Source of the DNA: Paenibacillus castaneae
GTDB taxonomy: Bacteria; Bacillota; Bacilli; Paenibacillales; Paenibacillaceae
Reading direction: 5' to 3'
Assembly (NCBI RefSeq): GCF_002884445.1
Contig: NZ_KZ614144.1
Span: 2,494,290 to 2,558,289, forward strand
Length of the DNA stretch: 64,000 bases
In this document: positions 37,919-47,229 of the stretch, piece by piece
Position numbering within the stretch: position 1 is the first letter of the stretch
How the letters are laid out: each line of letters opens with the position of its first letter
Translations under genes and position numbers: made by a program
Notes under the pieces: generated by a model
Told to the model about the DNA's origin: nothing
The model's database searches: none
The model's input: the letters and a program-made list of their open reading frames with translations, nothing else

Positions 37919-37947
37919 TTGGGAAATAGACATCGCTATGCTATAAT
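37919..37947 (+). promoter_or_regulatory. Candidate sigma-A promoter of dxs
   Basis: TTGGGA at 37919-37924, a 17-bp spacer and TATAAT at 37942-37947, about 70 bp upstream of the dxs start. Confidence 0.6.
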
Positions 37948-38015
37948 AGGAAAAATGTAGATGCCCATGGGCCAGCCAGCAATTATGAGCTGTCCACGAA
38001 AGCGAGGAAAGTAAC

Positions 38016-39914
38016 GTGCTGCTTGAACAGATTAACGGACCTCAAGATTTGAAAGCTTTGACAATTACACAGCTAGAAGCACTGGCAGATGAAATTCGTC
38101 AATTCCTTATTGAGAAGCTTTCCGTTACGGGTGGTCACCTTGCTCCCAACCTGGGAGTTGTAGAACTGACCCTAGCCATGCATTATTTATTTAATAGTCC
38201 TGATGATAAGTTTATTTTTGATGTAGGGCACCAATCCTATGTTCACAAAATTTTAACCGGTCGTATGGATCGGTTTGATACATTGCGTCAATATAAAGGC
38301 TTATGCGGCTTCGTTAAGCGTAATGAAAGCGAGCATGATGTATGGGAAGCCGGTCATAGCAGCACTTCGTTGTCCGCTGCAATGGGTATGGCGCTCGCTC
38401 GCGACCTCAAAGGCCAGAAAAACCGTGTGGTAGCTGTTATCGGTGATGGTGCGTTGACAGGCGGCATGGCATTAGAGGCACTTAATCATATTGGACATGA
38501 GAAGAAGAACCTAATTGTCGTATTGAATGACAATGAAATGTCGATCGCTCCCAATGTTGGTGCTTTGCATCACTATTTAGGCAAGATTCGTACAGACCGT
38601 CATTATCATAAAGCTAAAGACGAGCTGCAGCAATTATTGAACAAAATACCTGCGATTGGCGGTAAGCTTGCCAAGACTGCAGAGCGTTTCAAGGACAGTT
38701 TGAAATATTTGCTCGTAAGCGGCATATTGTTCGAGCAATTTGGATTTACGTATTTAGGTCCCGTTGACGGTCATGATGTAGAGCAAGTAATTGATATCAT
38801 GAAGCAGGCGGATTCCATGCCGGGCCCTGTTCTCGTTCATGTATTGACAGTCAAAGGGAAAGGCTACTCTCCTGCTGAAGCGGATTCCTTCAAGTGGCAT
38901 GGCATTACGCCATACAAAATTGAGTCCGGCCAAGTTCTGAAAGCAGTTGGGCCTCCCGTATATACTGATGTATTCAGTGAAATGTTAATTGAATTGGCTG
39001 AGAAGGATGAACGAATTATTGCGGTTACGCCAGCAATGCCGGGTGGATCTGGATTGCTCAAATTTGCAGATAAGTTTCCTGACCGTATGATTGATGTTGG
39101 TATTGCTGAACAGCATGCTGCCACGATGTCGGCTGCTTTAGCCATTGAAGGCATGAAGCCGGTATTTGCTGTTTATTCCACTTTCCTGCAGCGTGCATAC
39201 GACCAAGTTGTACATGATATTTGCCGTCAAAACTTAAACGTTATTTTTGCAATTGACCGCGCCGGCTTTGTAGGGCCAGACGGCGAGACCCATCATGGCG
39301 TATATGATATAGCATTCCTCAGACATATACCGAATTTAGTTATTATGATGCCTAAGGATGAGAATGAGCTTAGACAAATGCTCAAAACTGCGGTTGATTA
39401 TGACGATGGTCCGATTGCTGTTCGCTATCCGCGTATCGCGGGATTAGGTGTTGAAATGGAAGTGAATCCGCAAGCTCTTCCAATCGGTTCTTGGGAGACG
39501 GTTCGTGAAGGCGATTCAGGCGTTATTTTGGCCATCGGACCTATGCTTCAAGTTGCTGAGGAAGCAGCTGAGCTTCTGAAGCGCGAAGGAATGAATGTGA
39601 GAATTGTCAACGCAAGGTTCATTAAGCCGTTGGACGAGAAGATGCTCTTAACGCTCGCTTCCGAAGGCAAGAACATGATCGTGCTTGAGGAAGGCTCAGA
39701 GCTAGGCGGTTTTGGCAGCTCAGTACTTGAATTTTATTCACTTAGAGGAATTTATGGAGTTCCAGTTCGCATTATCGGAGTTCCTGATCAATTTATCGAG
39801 CATGGGTCTATCAAGGAGCAAAGGCAAGAAGTGGGTCTAACAGCCGAGAGGGTAGCTGCAGAGCTTAAGAACATGCTGCCACGCCGTATCAAACGAGTTA
39901 CTGGGCAGCAGTAA
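38016..39914 (+). CDS. dxs: 1-deoxy-D-xylulose-5-phosphate synthase
   Basis: A 632-residue thiamine-diphosphate enzyme that condenses pyruvate and glyceraldehyde-3-phosphate, the entry step of the MEP isoprenoid pathway. Signatures: [53 protein letters not shown] (ThDP GDG motif), [14 protein letters not shown], and [18 protein letters not shown]. The start is GTG 38016 with GAGGAAAG upstream. Confidence 0.96.
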   Translation: MLLEQINGPQDLKALTITQLEALADEIRQFLIEKLSVTGGHLAPNLGVVELTLAMHYLFNSPDDKFIFDVGHQSYVHKILTGRMDRFDTLRQYKGLCGFVKRNESEHDVWEAGHSSTSLSAAMGMALARDLKGQKNRVVAVIGDGALTGGMALEALNHIGHEKKNLIVVLNDNEMSIAPNVGALHHYLGKIRTDRHYHKAKDELQQLLNKIPAIGGKLAKTAERFKDSLKYLLVSGILFEQFGFTYLGPVDGHDVEQVIDIMKQADSMPGPVLVHVLTVKGKGYSPAEADSFKWHGITPYKIESGQVLKAVGPPVYTDVFSEMLIELAEKDERIIAVTPAMPGGSGLLKFADKFPDRMIDVGIAEQHAATMSAALAIEGMKPVFAVYSTFLQRAYDQVVHDICRQNLNVIFAIDRAGFVGPDGETHHGVYDIAFLRHIPNLVIMMPKDENELRQMLKTAVDYDDGPIAVRYPRIAGLGVEMEVNPQALPIGSWETVREGDSGVILAIGPMLQVAEEAAELLKREGMNVRIVNARFIKPLDEKMLLTLASEGKNMIVLEEGSELGGFGSSVLEFYSLRGIYGVPVRIIGVPDQFIEHGSIKEQRQEVGLTAERVAAELKNMLPRRIKRVTGQQ

Positions 39915-39930
39915 CAGTCGAAGGAGAAAG

Positions 39931-40761
39931 ATGACAACGACAGCTAAAGAACGAATTGATGTGCTCCTCGTAGAGCGCGGTTTTTACGATAGCAGGGTAA
40001 AGGCAAAGGCTGCCTTAATGGCTGGGCTTGTGCTCGTAAATGATGAGCCCGTCGATAAAAGCGGAATGAAGGTTCCCCGTACAGCGGACATTAAGGTGAA
40101 AGGCGCCCTGCACCCTTATGTTAGCCGCGGCGGATTAAAGCTTGAGAAGGCGATACGGAAATTTGATATTGATTTGAAGGATCGCGTGATGCTGGATATT
40201 GGTGCTTCGACGGGCGGCTTTACGGATTGCGCATTGCAAAACGGGGCAGCCTATGTGTATGCGATTGATGTTGGTTATAATCAGCTGGACTGGTCATTAA
40301 GACAAGATGAGCGTGTTCAAGTTATGGAACGCACCAACTTCCGCTATACGCAGCCAGGAGATTTAACCGGTCCACCACCTACCTTTGCTTCAATTGATGT
40401 TTCTTTCATTTCCTTAAAGCTTATATTGCCAGCTTTGTCCACATTGCTTTCCGTTGGTTCTGGCATCGTAGCGCTCATTAAGCCTCAATTTGAAGCTGGG
40501 CGTGAGAAGGTTGGCAAATCAGGGGTCGTCCGTGATTCAGCTGTACACAGAGATGTATTGCGAACTGTTCTGACTGCTGCAGCAGAATTAGGATATTCAT
40601 TGCAGGATGTAACGTTCTCTCCTATTACAGGCGGCGAGGGCAATATAGAGTTTTTAGCTTATTGGAAATGGACGGCAGAGCCGAATTTGCTAATTCCAGA
40701 TGATAACGCTATAAGTGAACTGGTCAAGCAGGCCAGTGAGACTTTTACGACGAATAAATAA
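39931..40761 (+). CDS. tlyA: TlyA-family rRNA 2'-O-methyltransferase (YqxC)
   Basis: A 276-residue protein with an N-terminal S4 RNA-binding domain (RIDVLLVERGFYDSRVKAKA), then KLEKAIRKFDIDLKDRVMLD and an FtsJ-like SAM-binding Rossmann fold (LDIGASTGGFTDCALQNGA, IDVSFISLKLILP, LIKPQFEAG). Relatives methylate ribosomal RNA riboses; some have been called hemolysins. GAAGGAGAAAG precedes the ATG. A strong terminator follows. Confidence 0.92.
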   Translation: MTTTAKERIDVLLVERGFYDSRVKAKAALMAGLVLVNDEPVDKSGMKVPRTADIKVKGALHPYVSRGGLKLEKAIRKFDIDLKDRVMLDIGASTGGFTDCALQNGAAYVYAIDVGYNQLDWSLRQDERVQVMERTNFRYTQPGDLTGPPPTFASIDVSFISLKLILPALSTLLSVGSGIVALIKPQFEAGREKVGKSGVVRDSAVHRDVLRTVLTAAAELGYSLQDVTFSPITGGEGNIEFLAYWKWTAEPNLLIPDDNAISELVKQASETFTTNK

Positions 40762-40778
40762 AAAAGTGCACCAGGAAG

Positions 40779-40819
40779 GATGCCAAGCAGTTAATTTAAC
40801 TGCATGGGCATCTTTTTTC
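40779..40819 (+). terminator. Terminator after tlyA
   Basis: GATGCC pairs with GGGCATC around an inner perfect stem CAGTTAA/TTAACTG, followed by T6. Confidence 0.85.
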
Positions 40820-40858
40820 TTTACAGAGACATAGATTTTTTGTTAAACTGTAGAAAAG

Positions 40859-40872
40859 CAAACAAACGTTCG
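40859..40872 (+). promoter_or_regulatory. LexA (SOS) box-like site upstream of the argR-recN group
   Basis: CAAACAAACGTTCG matches the Bacillus LexA/DinR box CGAAC-N4-GTTCG at nine of ten defined positions. It lies 81 bp upstream of the unknown gene that precedes argR and recN. recN is DNA-damage inducible in many bacteria. Whether LexA binds is inferred; no clear -35/-10 pair was fixed here. Confidence 0.5.
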
Positions 40873-40952
40873 GCTTATGAAAGAAACAGGAAAATGCCTC
40901 CATCTTCGCGAACAATTAATATTAAGATACCATTCGCGAATGGGGGATGCTC

Positions 40953-41417
40953 GTGGGAGCTTATGGAGATTGGCTTATCATGTTTCTTGCAGGTGGCATA
41001 CTCGTTATATGGCTATTAAGAGCCTTTTATCGTTGGCTGCATGAGCCGGCTAGTGTGAATCGTTTAAAGCTGGGCAAGGGCGCAGAGCTCATGGCAAATG
41101 ACGAGAATATTATCATTCTGGAACAGGCTGGATATGAGGTCAAATCTTCTAAGCATTTAGTTCCCATTTATATTGAACTGGACGGCGTACCGCTCGGAAA
41201 GGGAAGCCGGTTATATATTGATTATATTGCGGAAATGGATAATAGTATGTATATCGTGAAGACAGCTCGAGATCGTATGCCAATGGATTGGACGGCAAGC
41301 GGCGTACGTGATCGGCTTCTCGTATACGCTTTACTCTTGCCTGAATGTGCGGGTATATTGTTTGTTGACGCTAAGGATAAAGTAATAAGAAAAATAACGT
41401 TTGATATCGCAGAATGA
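40953..41417 (+). CDS. Membrane-anchored protein of unknown function
   Basis: A 154-residue protein with one N-terminal hydrophobic helix (WLIMFLAGGILVIWLLRAFY) and a soluble alpha/beta domain. The segment GSRLYIDYIAEMDNSMYIVKTAR has an Asp-then-Glu/Lys spacing reminiscent of PD-(D/E)XK nuclease-like folds, but this is only a visual impression. GTG 40953 lies 6 bp behind GGGGG and is preferred to the ATG at 40947, which has no spacing. It ends 17 bp before argR and is probably co-transcribed with argR and recN. Possible DNA-damage link through the upstream LexA-like site. Confidence 0.6.
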   Translation: MGAYGDWLIMFLAGGILVIWLLRAFYRWLHEPASVNRLKLGKGAELMANDENIIILEQAGYEVKSSKHLVPIYIELDGVPLGKGSRLYIDYIAEMDNSMYIVKTARDRMPMDWTASGVRDRLLVYALLLPECAGILFVDAKDKVIRKITFDIAE

Positions 41418-41434
41418 CTCATGGAGGTTTTTGT

Positions 41435-41887
41435 ATGAAAGGGATTAGACAATTTAGAATAAAGGAAATCATTACGAAGCAAGTGATTGAAACACAGGAG
41501 GAGCTTGTTGAAGCATTGCGCGAGTCAGGCATGCAGGTTACACAAGCGACCGTATCCCGCGATATGAAGGAATTAATGCTAATCAAGGTTCCTGCATCTG
41601 AAGGTAAGTACAAGTATTCTATTCCTCAAGATAATCAGCGCCCCAACCCTATACATAAGCTGAAGAGAGCGCTGTTGGATCATTTCGAGCATATTGATTA
41701 CACAGATAATTTAGTAGTCATGAAATGTTCTCCGGGAACGGCTAATACAATCGGAGCTTTAATTGATAATATCGAATGGACAGAAGTGATGGGGACGATT
41801 TGCGGCGATGATACGATCTTAATCATTTGTCGGACCAAAACACAAAGCGGAGAAGTTGTCGAACGATTACTTGAGCTACTAAATTAG
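41435..41887 (+). CDS. argR: Arginine repressor ArgR/AhrC
   Basis: A 150-residue hexameric regulator. The N-terminal winged helix (FRIKEIITKQVIETQEELVEAL, VTQATVSRDMKELMLIKV) binds ARG boxes. The C-terminal arginine-binding domain has PGTANTIGALIDNIEW and GTICGDDTILIICRT, whose Asp residues contact arginine. ATG 41435 has GGAGG upstream. In relatives it represses arginine biosynthesis and activates catabolism. Confidence 0.95.
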   Translation: MKGIRQFRIKEIITKQVIETQEELVEALRESGMQVTQATVSRDMKELMLIKVPASEGKYKYSIPQDNQRPNPIHKLKRALLDHFEHIDYTDNLVVMKCSPGTANTIGALIDNIEWTEVMGTICGDDTILIICRTKTQSGEVVERLLELLN

Positions 41888-41902
41888 GGGGGTTATTAAA
41901 CC

Positions 41903-43615
41903 ATGCTGCGTGAGCTATCGATACGGAATTTAGCGGTAATTGAAGAAGTGAATGTTACTTTTCATAATGGATTTCATGTGTTGACAGGGGAAACAGGAGC
42001 GGGAAAGTCAATTTTAATTGACGCCTTGAGCTTAGTTGTTGGCGGACGTGGCTCCGCAGACATGGTGAGGTACGGCTGCGACAAGGCAGAGATGGAAGCG
42101 ATGTTTGATCTGCCGCACAGCCATCCTGTGTGGAATGTATTGAACAAGCTTGGTGTACGAGCCTCCTCGGAAGAGATGCTTGTAATTAGGCGTGAGTTGT
42201 CCTCACATGGCAAGAGCAGCAGCCGTGTCAATGGACAGCTCGTAACGATGACTATGCTACGTGAGGTTGGCGAGTTCCTCGTTAATATTCATGGCCAGCA
42301 CGAGCACCAATCTTTGCTTCGCACGGAGCAGCATTTAGAATGGCTCGATCTATTTGCCGGCGATTTATTAATTGAGCGCAAGCAGCAGTACCTTTCTATT
42401 TTTGGTCAGCTTCAACAGGCACGAGCATCATTGCGCGAGCTTGAGAATTCGGCAAGACACAATGTGCAAATGCTCGATCTATATCGTTTTCAGATCGAAG
42501 AAATATCCAATGCGAAGCTTAAGCCGGGTGAGGATGAATTACTTGTTGAACAGCGGCGCAAGCTAATGTATGCAGGAAAAAGAATGGACGCTGTATCTGA
42601 GGCATATTCTTTGCTTTACGGCGGCAAAGGATTAGATGCCATGAGCAAAGCTGTAGCCAAGCTCATTGATATTCAAACGTATGATGCAGCTAAATTAAGC
42701 CCTTTATTAGAACAGCTTCAATCTGCATTTTATCAAGCAGAGGATGCGGCTTTTCAATTACGCGATTATCGCGATGGCATAGAATCAGATCCAGAGCAGC
42801 TCTCCCAGGTGGAGGACAGACTCGATTTAATAAATGGCTTGAAGCGTAAATATGGAGAGACCATTCCTGACATATTGACTTATTTAGAGCGCACTACTAT
42901 AGAAAACGGCAAGATCGAGAATCGTGATCAGCTGCTTGAAGAGCTTAGCGCCGAAGAGAAGCGGCTTTATAATCAAGCACTTGAATTAGCGAGGGAGCTG
43001 TCACAGCTGCGCGAGCATGCGGCAGCGAGGCTCTCAGAAGCGATTGAGAAGCAGCTTGGCCAATTATTAATGCCAGCAGCTAAGTTTAAAGTTCAATTGG
43101 ATACAACGGTTACGAGCTCTGGCGAAGAACAGCATATACGATTGCACGCTAATGGAATGGATGAAGCGATTTTTATGCTGTCAACCAATCCAGGCGAGCC
43201 TTTAAAGCCGCTTAATAAAATTGCATCCGGTGGTGAAATGTCGCGTATTATGCTTGCATTAAAGAGTATATTTGCTGAAATTGATCAGGTTCCTGTCTTA
43301 ATTTTTGATGAAGTAGATACTGGGGTTAGCGGCAGGGCAGCCCAAGCAATCGCTGAGAAGATGTCACAGCTTGCCCAGAAATGCCAAGTATTCTCCATTA
43401 CACATTTGCCGCAGGTAGCATGTATGGCGGATCACCATTATGAAATAAGCAAGCGGGTTATAGGCGCTCGTACGTCTACGTCTGTAGCTGAATTAATTGA
43501 TTCCGTACGAATAGAGGAGCTTGCCCGGATGCTTGGCGGTGTGGAAGTAACGGAAAAAACAAGACATCATGCTCAGGAAATGCTTGATTTGGCACATAGA
43601 CAAAAGGGAGCGTAA
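41903..43615 (+). CDS. recN: DNA repair protein RecN
   Basis: A 570-residue SMC-like ATPase for double-strand-break repair. Walker A is GETGAGKSILIDALSL (from about residue 27), preceded by LRELSIRNLAVIEEV. The Q-loop region includes NIHGQHEHQSLL. A central coiled coil (about 150-350) separates it from the C-terminal half with KIASGGEMSRIMLALKSIF and Walker B VPVLIFDEVDTGVSG. GGGGGG precedes the ATG. Confidence 0.97.
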   Translation: MLRELSIRNLAVIEEVNVTFHNGFHVLTGETGAGKSILIDALSLVVGGRGSADMVRYGCDKAEMEAMFDLPHSHPVWNVLNKLGVRASSEEMLVIRRELSSHGKSSSRVNGQLVTMTMLREVGEFLVNIHGQHEHQSLLRTEQHLEWLDLFAGDLLIERKQQYLSIFGQLQQARASLRELENSARHNVQMLDLYRFQIEEISNAKLKPGEDELLVEQRRKLMYAGKRMDAVSEAYSLLYGGKGLDAMSKAVAKLIDIQTYDAAKLSPLLEQLQSAFYQAEDAAFQLRDYRDGIESDPEQLSQVEDRLDLINGLKRKYGETIPDILTYLERTTIENGKIENRDQLLEELSAEEKRLYNQALELARELSQLREHAAARLSEAIEKQLGQLLMPAAKFKVQLDTTVTSSGEEQHIRLHANGMDEAIFMLSTNPGEPLKPLNKIASGGEMSRIMLALKSIFAEIDQVPVLIFDEVDTGVSGRAAQAIAEKMSQLAQKCQVFSITHLPQVACMADHHYEISKRVIGARTSTSVAELIDSVRIEELARMLGGVEVTEKTRHHAQEMLDLAHRQKGA

Positions 43616-43729
43616 TGGAACCCATTCAGGGAATGATTTTGTGGACATAAAACAAACGGGTGAGGGTAACTTAAAGGTACGCCACTGGCGCTTTAACCTT
43701 TAACGTCATGCGATGGAATTACAGGGAGC

Positions 43730-45067
43730 GTGAAATCATTGAACTCCAGTCAAAGGAAGCGATGGTTTGGCCTAGTTCTCGTTATATTCATTTGCATGAT
43801 CGGGGCCTCTACTCCGTTTCAACATTTTGCCTCTATCCCGAATGAACTTCGTTTATTCTCCGGGCAGCTGAAACGATTGCATTATGGAGTGCCAGTTCAT
43901 GCAAAAGTAACGGTCGACCCACAAATGCTTCAAATTAACGGATCAAGCAGCAATTCTCTGTCGGTCAATTTGAATGAGCCTTTGTCATTGCAATCGAATC
44001 AAAGCGGTCATACGAAAATGAAAGTGAAATTATTTGGTAAAATTCCATTCAAGACGGTGAAAGTTAACGTTGTCCCAGATTTGCGTGTAATTCCAGGCGG
44101 TCAGACGATCGGAGTAAAAGTTAAATCATCAGGCATTTTAGTTGTTGGTCATCATCAAGTAACGGGCAGTGATGGAATGAAGAAATCACCAGGTGAAGCT
44201 GCTGGCCTGCAGCTTGGTGATCTAATTGTAAAGATCAACGGATCAAATATTAATGAAGTTCAAAAAATTGCGAAGCTTAGTGAGCAAGCAGGCATTAATA
44301 AGCAACCGCTCGATGTTACCTATAAACGGGATGGTCGTCTCAGTCAAACGAAATTAACTCCTGTGTTTGACGCAGAGGATAAAGCATGGAGACTGGGTCT
44401 CTATATACGTGATTCAGCAGCAGGCGTGGGTACATTAACCTTCTATGCACCGGATCAGGGCGTTTATGGAGCATTAGGCCATGTTATCACAGATATGGAT
44501 ACACAAACGCCCATTGAAGTTGGTGAGGGCCAAATATTACAATCTAGCGTGACTTCCATAAATAAAAGCCAAAGCGGGGAACCGGGAGAAAAAAGAGCCC
44601 ATTTCGTGAAAGAGAGCAAGGTTTTAGGGAATGTTGAGCGAAACACACCATTTGGCATTTTCGGCAAGATGAACGAGGTTCCTACTCATAGCTATAGTGA
44701 TCAGTCGCTGCCTGTAGCCTTTGCCGAGGATGTCAAAGAAGGACCCGCACAAATATTGACTGTTGTAAACGGACAGAAGGTGGAACGCTTCAACATTGAA
44801 ATCGCGCATGTATCTAAACAAACAGGACCTGCAACAAAGGGAATGGTTATAAAGATCACAGATAAGCAATTATTGAGTAAGACAGGCGGCATTGTTCAGG
44901 GGATGTCCGGAAGCCCCATTATTCAAGATGGGAAACTGGTGGGAGCAGTAACTCATGTATTTGTTAATGACCCTTCATCAGGCTACGGTTGTTTTATTGA
45001 GTGGATGTTGCAAGACGCGGGAGTGCTTCTGAAGTCAACGAACGGTACTTTAGGTGAAACAGCTTAA
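43730..45067 (+). CDS. spoIVB: SpoIVB serine peptidase (S55)
   Basis: A 445-residue signalling protease secreted by the forespore to trigger pro-sigma-K processing by cleaving SpoIVFA. It has an N-terminal membrane anchor (WFGLVLVIFICMIGASTPF), a PDZ domain (about 125-215; GEAAGLQLGDLIVKINGSNI) and the S55 domain. The catalytic serine lies in GMSGSPIIQDGKLVGAVTHV and the histidine in YGALGHVITD. GTG at 43730 directly follows GGGAGC; TTG at 43739 has better spacing and would shorten the product by three residues. Located before spo0A as in Bacillus. Confidence 0.95.
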   Translation: MKSLNSSQRKRWFGLVLVIFICMIGASTPFQHFASIPNELRLFSGQLKRLHYGVPVHAKVTVDPQMLQINGSSSNSLSVNLNEPLSLQSNQSGHTKMKVKLFGKIPFKTVKVNVVPDLRVIPGGQTIGVKVKSSGILVVGHHQVTGSDGMKKSPGEAAGLQLGDLIVKINGSNINEVQKIAKLSEQAGINKQPLDVTYKRDGRLSQTKLTPVFDAEDKAWRLGLYIRDSAAGVGTLTFYAPDQGVYGALGHVITDMDTQTPIEVGEGQILQSSVTSINKSQSGEPGEKRAHFVKESKVLGNVERNTPFGIFGKMNEVPTHSYSDQSLPVAFAEDVKEGPAQILTVVNGQKVERFNIEIAHVSKQTGPATKGMVIKITDKQLLSKTGGIVQGMSGSPIIQDGKLVGAVTHVFVNDPSSGYGCFIEWMLQDAGVLLKSTNGTLGETA

Positions 45068-45071
45068 TGAT

Positions 45072-45114
45072 AAAAGGTCTGCCCTGGCCTAAAATGCCGA
45101 GGCAGACCTTTTTT
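45072..45114 (+). terminator. Terminator after spoIVB
   Basis: AAAAGGTCTGCC pairs with GGCAGACCTTTT, with a partly paired apical region, followed by T4-6. Confidence 0.9.
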
Positions 45115-45163
45115 ATAAGAAGCTAATTAATAAGTTCGAAGGAACAGCTGAACATGTGAATTT

Positions 45164-45281
45164 TGTCGAACCTTAACGAACGATAGCAACATCTGTAACA
45201 AATTATTAATTATAACGAAATGCTGAGAAAAAATAAAGAAAAATAATTTTCGACAGAAGGAATTCAAGTTCCCATGTCGAA
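45164..45281 (+). promoter_or_regulatory. spo0A control region with three exact 0A boxes
   Basis: The 0A box TGTCGAA occurs exactly at 45164-45170 and 45275-45281 (plus strand) and as TTCGACA at 45249-45255 (minus strand), all within 180 bp of the start. GAAGGAATT at 45256-45264 resembles the sigma-H -35 element with a weak GAAA-type -10 about 13 bp on. Autoregulation of spo0A by phosphorylated Spo0A is established in Bacillus and fits these sites. Confidence 0.8.
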
Positions 45282-45342
45282 AACTTTAACACAGACAACT
45301 AATGAGCGAAATCATGAATATCAATATGAGGAGGACCACAAC

Positions 45343-46155
45343 TTGCATATGATCGAAGTATTGTTAGCAGATGACAACCGAGAATTTACTAACCTGTTAT
45401 CGGAATACATATCCGAACAAAGTGATATGAGTGTAAGTGGAGTCGCGTATAACGGGGAAGAGGTTCTAAGACATCTGGAGGAAGCAAGAAAGGTACCAGA
45501 TGTACTTATCCTTGATATTATTATGCCGCATTTGGATGGTCTTGGAGTTCTTGAACGCTTGAAAGAAATGAACCTGTCGCCGATGCCGAAGATCATTATG
45601 TTAACTGCATTTGGTCAAGAAAATATTACACAAAAAGCAGTTCAGCTTGGCGCTTCCTACTATATTCTAAAACCATTTGATATGGATATTCTTGCAAATC
45701 GGATTAGGCAGCTTGTGGGTAGTCCTACATATTCATCTTCGGGCAGCTTCACGACAAGCTCATCGACACTCAAATCTAATGTTGTGCCTATTGCCAAAGG
45801 GAAAAATTTGGATGCGAATATTACAAGCATCATACATGAAATTGGTGTGCCGGCTCATATCAAGGGCTACCAATACTTGCGTGAAGCGATTACAATTGTA
45901 TACAATAACATCGAAATTTTAGGCGCGATTACTAAAACGCTTTATCCAGCAATCGCGGAAAAATTCAAAACAACACCATCCCGCGTCGAACGCGCTATCC
46001 GCCACGCGATTGAAGTCGCTTGGACACGCGGCAATATCGACAGCATCAGCCATCTGTTCGGCTACACGATCAATATTAGCAAGTCTAAACCAACTAATAG
46101 CGAATTCATTGCGATGGTTGCAGATAAGCTGCGGATTGAGCATAAGGTTAGCTGA
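45343..46155 (+). CDS. spo0A: Sporulation master regulator Spo0A
   Basis: A 270-residue response regulator. The receiver domain has the acidic pair in LLADDNREF, phospho-acceptor Asp58 in [13 protein letters not shown], and the Thr and Lys of MLTAF and ILKPFD. After a Ser/Thr-rich linker, the DNA-binding domain contains [38 protein letters not shown] and the recognition-helix region. TTG at 45343 is preferred: GAGGAGG lies 8 bp upstream. ATG 45349 would remove two residues; the frame open to 45274 lies across the third 0A box. Confidence 0.97.
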   Translation: MHMIEVLLADDNREFTNLLSEYISEQSDMSVSGVAYNGEEVLRHLEEARKVPDVLILDIIMPHLDGLGVLERLKEMNLSPMPKIIMLTAFGQENITQKAVQLGASYYILKPFDMDILANRIRQLVGSPTYSSSGSFTTSSSTLKSNVVPIAKGKNLDANITSIIHEIGVPAHIKGYQYLREAITIVYNNIEILGAITKTLYPAIAEKFKTTPSRVERAIRHAIEVAWTRGNIDSISHLFGYTINISKSKPTNSEFIAMVADKLRIEHKVS

Positions 46156-46250
46156 GAGTAGATATGTTAAATTCGTGGAAATGTAGGTAGAACAATTTGA
46201 TATCCAAACAACTAATTGTTTAACCAACTAACATCCTCTAAGTAAATGAT

Positions 46251-46302
46251 AAATCCACTGCTTTATTGGGTATTCGTCCCCATCAAAGGAGTGGATTTTT
46301 TT
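46251..46302 (+). terminator. Terminator after spo0A
   Basis: AAATCCACT pairs with AGTGGATTT, with inner CTTT/AAAG and GGG/CCC pairs, then a T7 run. It lies in the 330-bp stretch 46156-46485, where no convincing gene was seen. Confidence 0.88.
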
Positions 46303-46485
46303 GTTTACAGAAAAACTAATTTTTATAGTGTCATTTTACATTACCAGGAGATGTACTTTCTTTGTAGAAAGGATGTAGTAAATCAAATAGCAGTGATAAA
46401 ACACTTAATTCCTTGGAGTTATTTTTGAAATTTTGTTCTTTTGACATCAAGCATTTAACAGTAGCTAAAGGAGGTTAATATAGTT

Positions 46486-47019
46486 TTGAATTCATGGTTT
46501 GGACTCATTTTATATATTATTATATTTAGTTATTTGCTAACAGTATTTTTATCATTAAGTAATGATGAAACAAAGTCAATAGAATTGGGTATTATTTCGA
46601 AGAGGGTGTTTTACTCAATAGCAATAACATTGTTGATAACGTTTATTATTCTGATATTATTTTACAAAAACCAGAGAATTGCTGATGAAAGGACAATTTC
46701 TATAGTGGCGATCTTATTATCGTTATACCAACTTATTTTTACAATAAAAGATATTTTTAAAAGAAAAATGATAGTTACTATATTGTTGTGGTGTTTGGCT
46801 TTATATACATATGCGTTCCTATTAGCTGAATTTTTTACTGAAAATGATAATCTTGTTGGTTGGAAATTAAGGTATGAGAATCTGATGTTTAAGTTAAGTT
46901 ATATTATTGTTGCTAGTTTAACTTTATATTATTTTTGTAAATCGATAATTACAACAAAAGTACAAAGGAAAGAAAACACAAGCGAAAAAAATAGTTCTGA
47001 TATTGATTATTATATTTAG
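46486..47019 (+). CDS. AT-rich multi-helix membrane protein, unknown
   Basis: A 177-residue protein with about five hydrophobic helices (for example LILYIIIFSYLLTVFLSL, FYSIAITLLITFIILILFY, ILLWCLALYTYAFLLAEFF, SYIIVASLTLYYFCKSI) and a hydrophilic Ser/Asn/Lys tail. TTG start at 46486 with AAAGGAGG 10 bp upstream. Base composition is clearly more AT-rich than the spo0A side, pointing to acquired DNA. No family recognised. Confidence 0.6.
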   Translation: MNSWFGLILYIIIFSYLLTVFLSLSNDETKSIELGIISKRVFYSIAITLLITFIILILFYKNQRIADERTISIVAILLSLYQLIFTIKDIFKRKMIVTILLWCLALYTYAFLLAEFFTENDNLVGWKLRYENLMFKLSYIIVASLTLYYFCKSIITTKVQRKENTSEKNSSDIDYYI

Positions 47020-47178
47020 AATTACCAACTTTAATTACGTGGAGTATTATTTTATTGAAGGTAAGAATTAGAGCGTTAAAAAGTATTCGAATACACGATA
47101 AAGAAGTGGTATTTTAACGAAGAAAAATATGGTTTTATAGGGTTTTACTCATGAATTTAGTAGATGGGTAATTATAAC

Positions 47179-47206
47179 TAAATTCTCTTTCTGAGATTAC
47201 CGATAG
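47179..47206 (+). promoter_or_regulatory. Sigma-D flagellar promoter of the flagellin gene
   Basis: TAAA at 47179-47182, a 16-bp spacer and ACCGATAG at 47199-47206 compare well with the sigma-D consensus TAAA-N15-GCCGATAT. It ends 23 bp before the flagellin start. Confidence 0.75.
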
Positions 47207-47229
47207 TAAATATAGGGGTGAAAATACGA

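Noticed and set aside
46246-46428. 60-codon open frame after spo0A
   Set aside because: It overlaps the spo0A terminator hairpin, has no ribosome site and no recognisable features.
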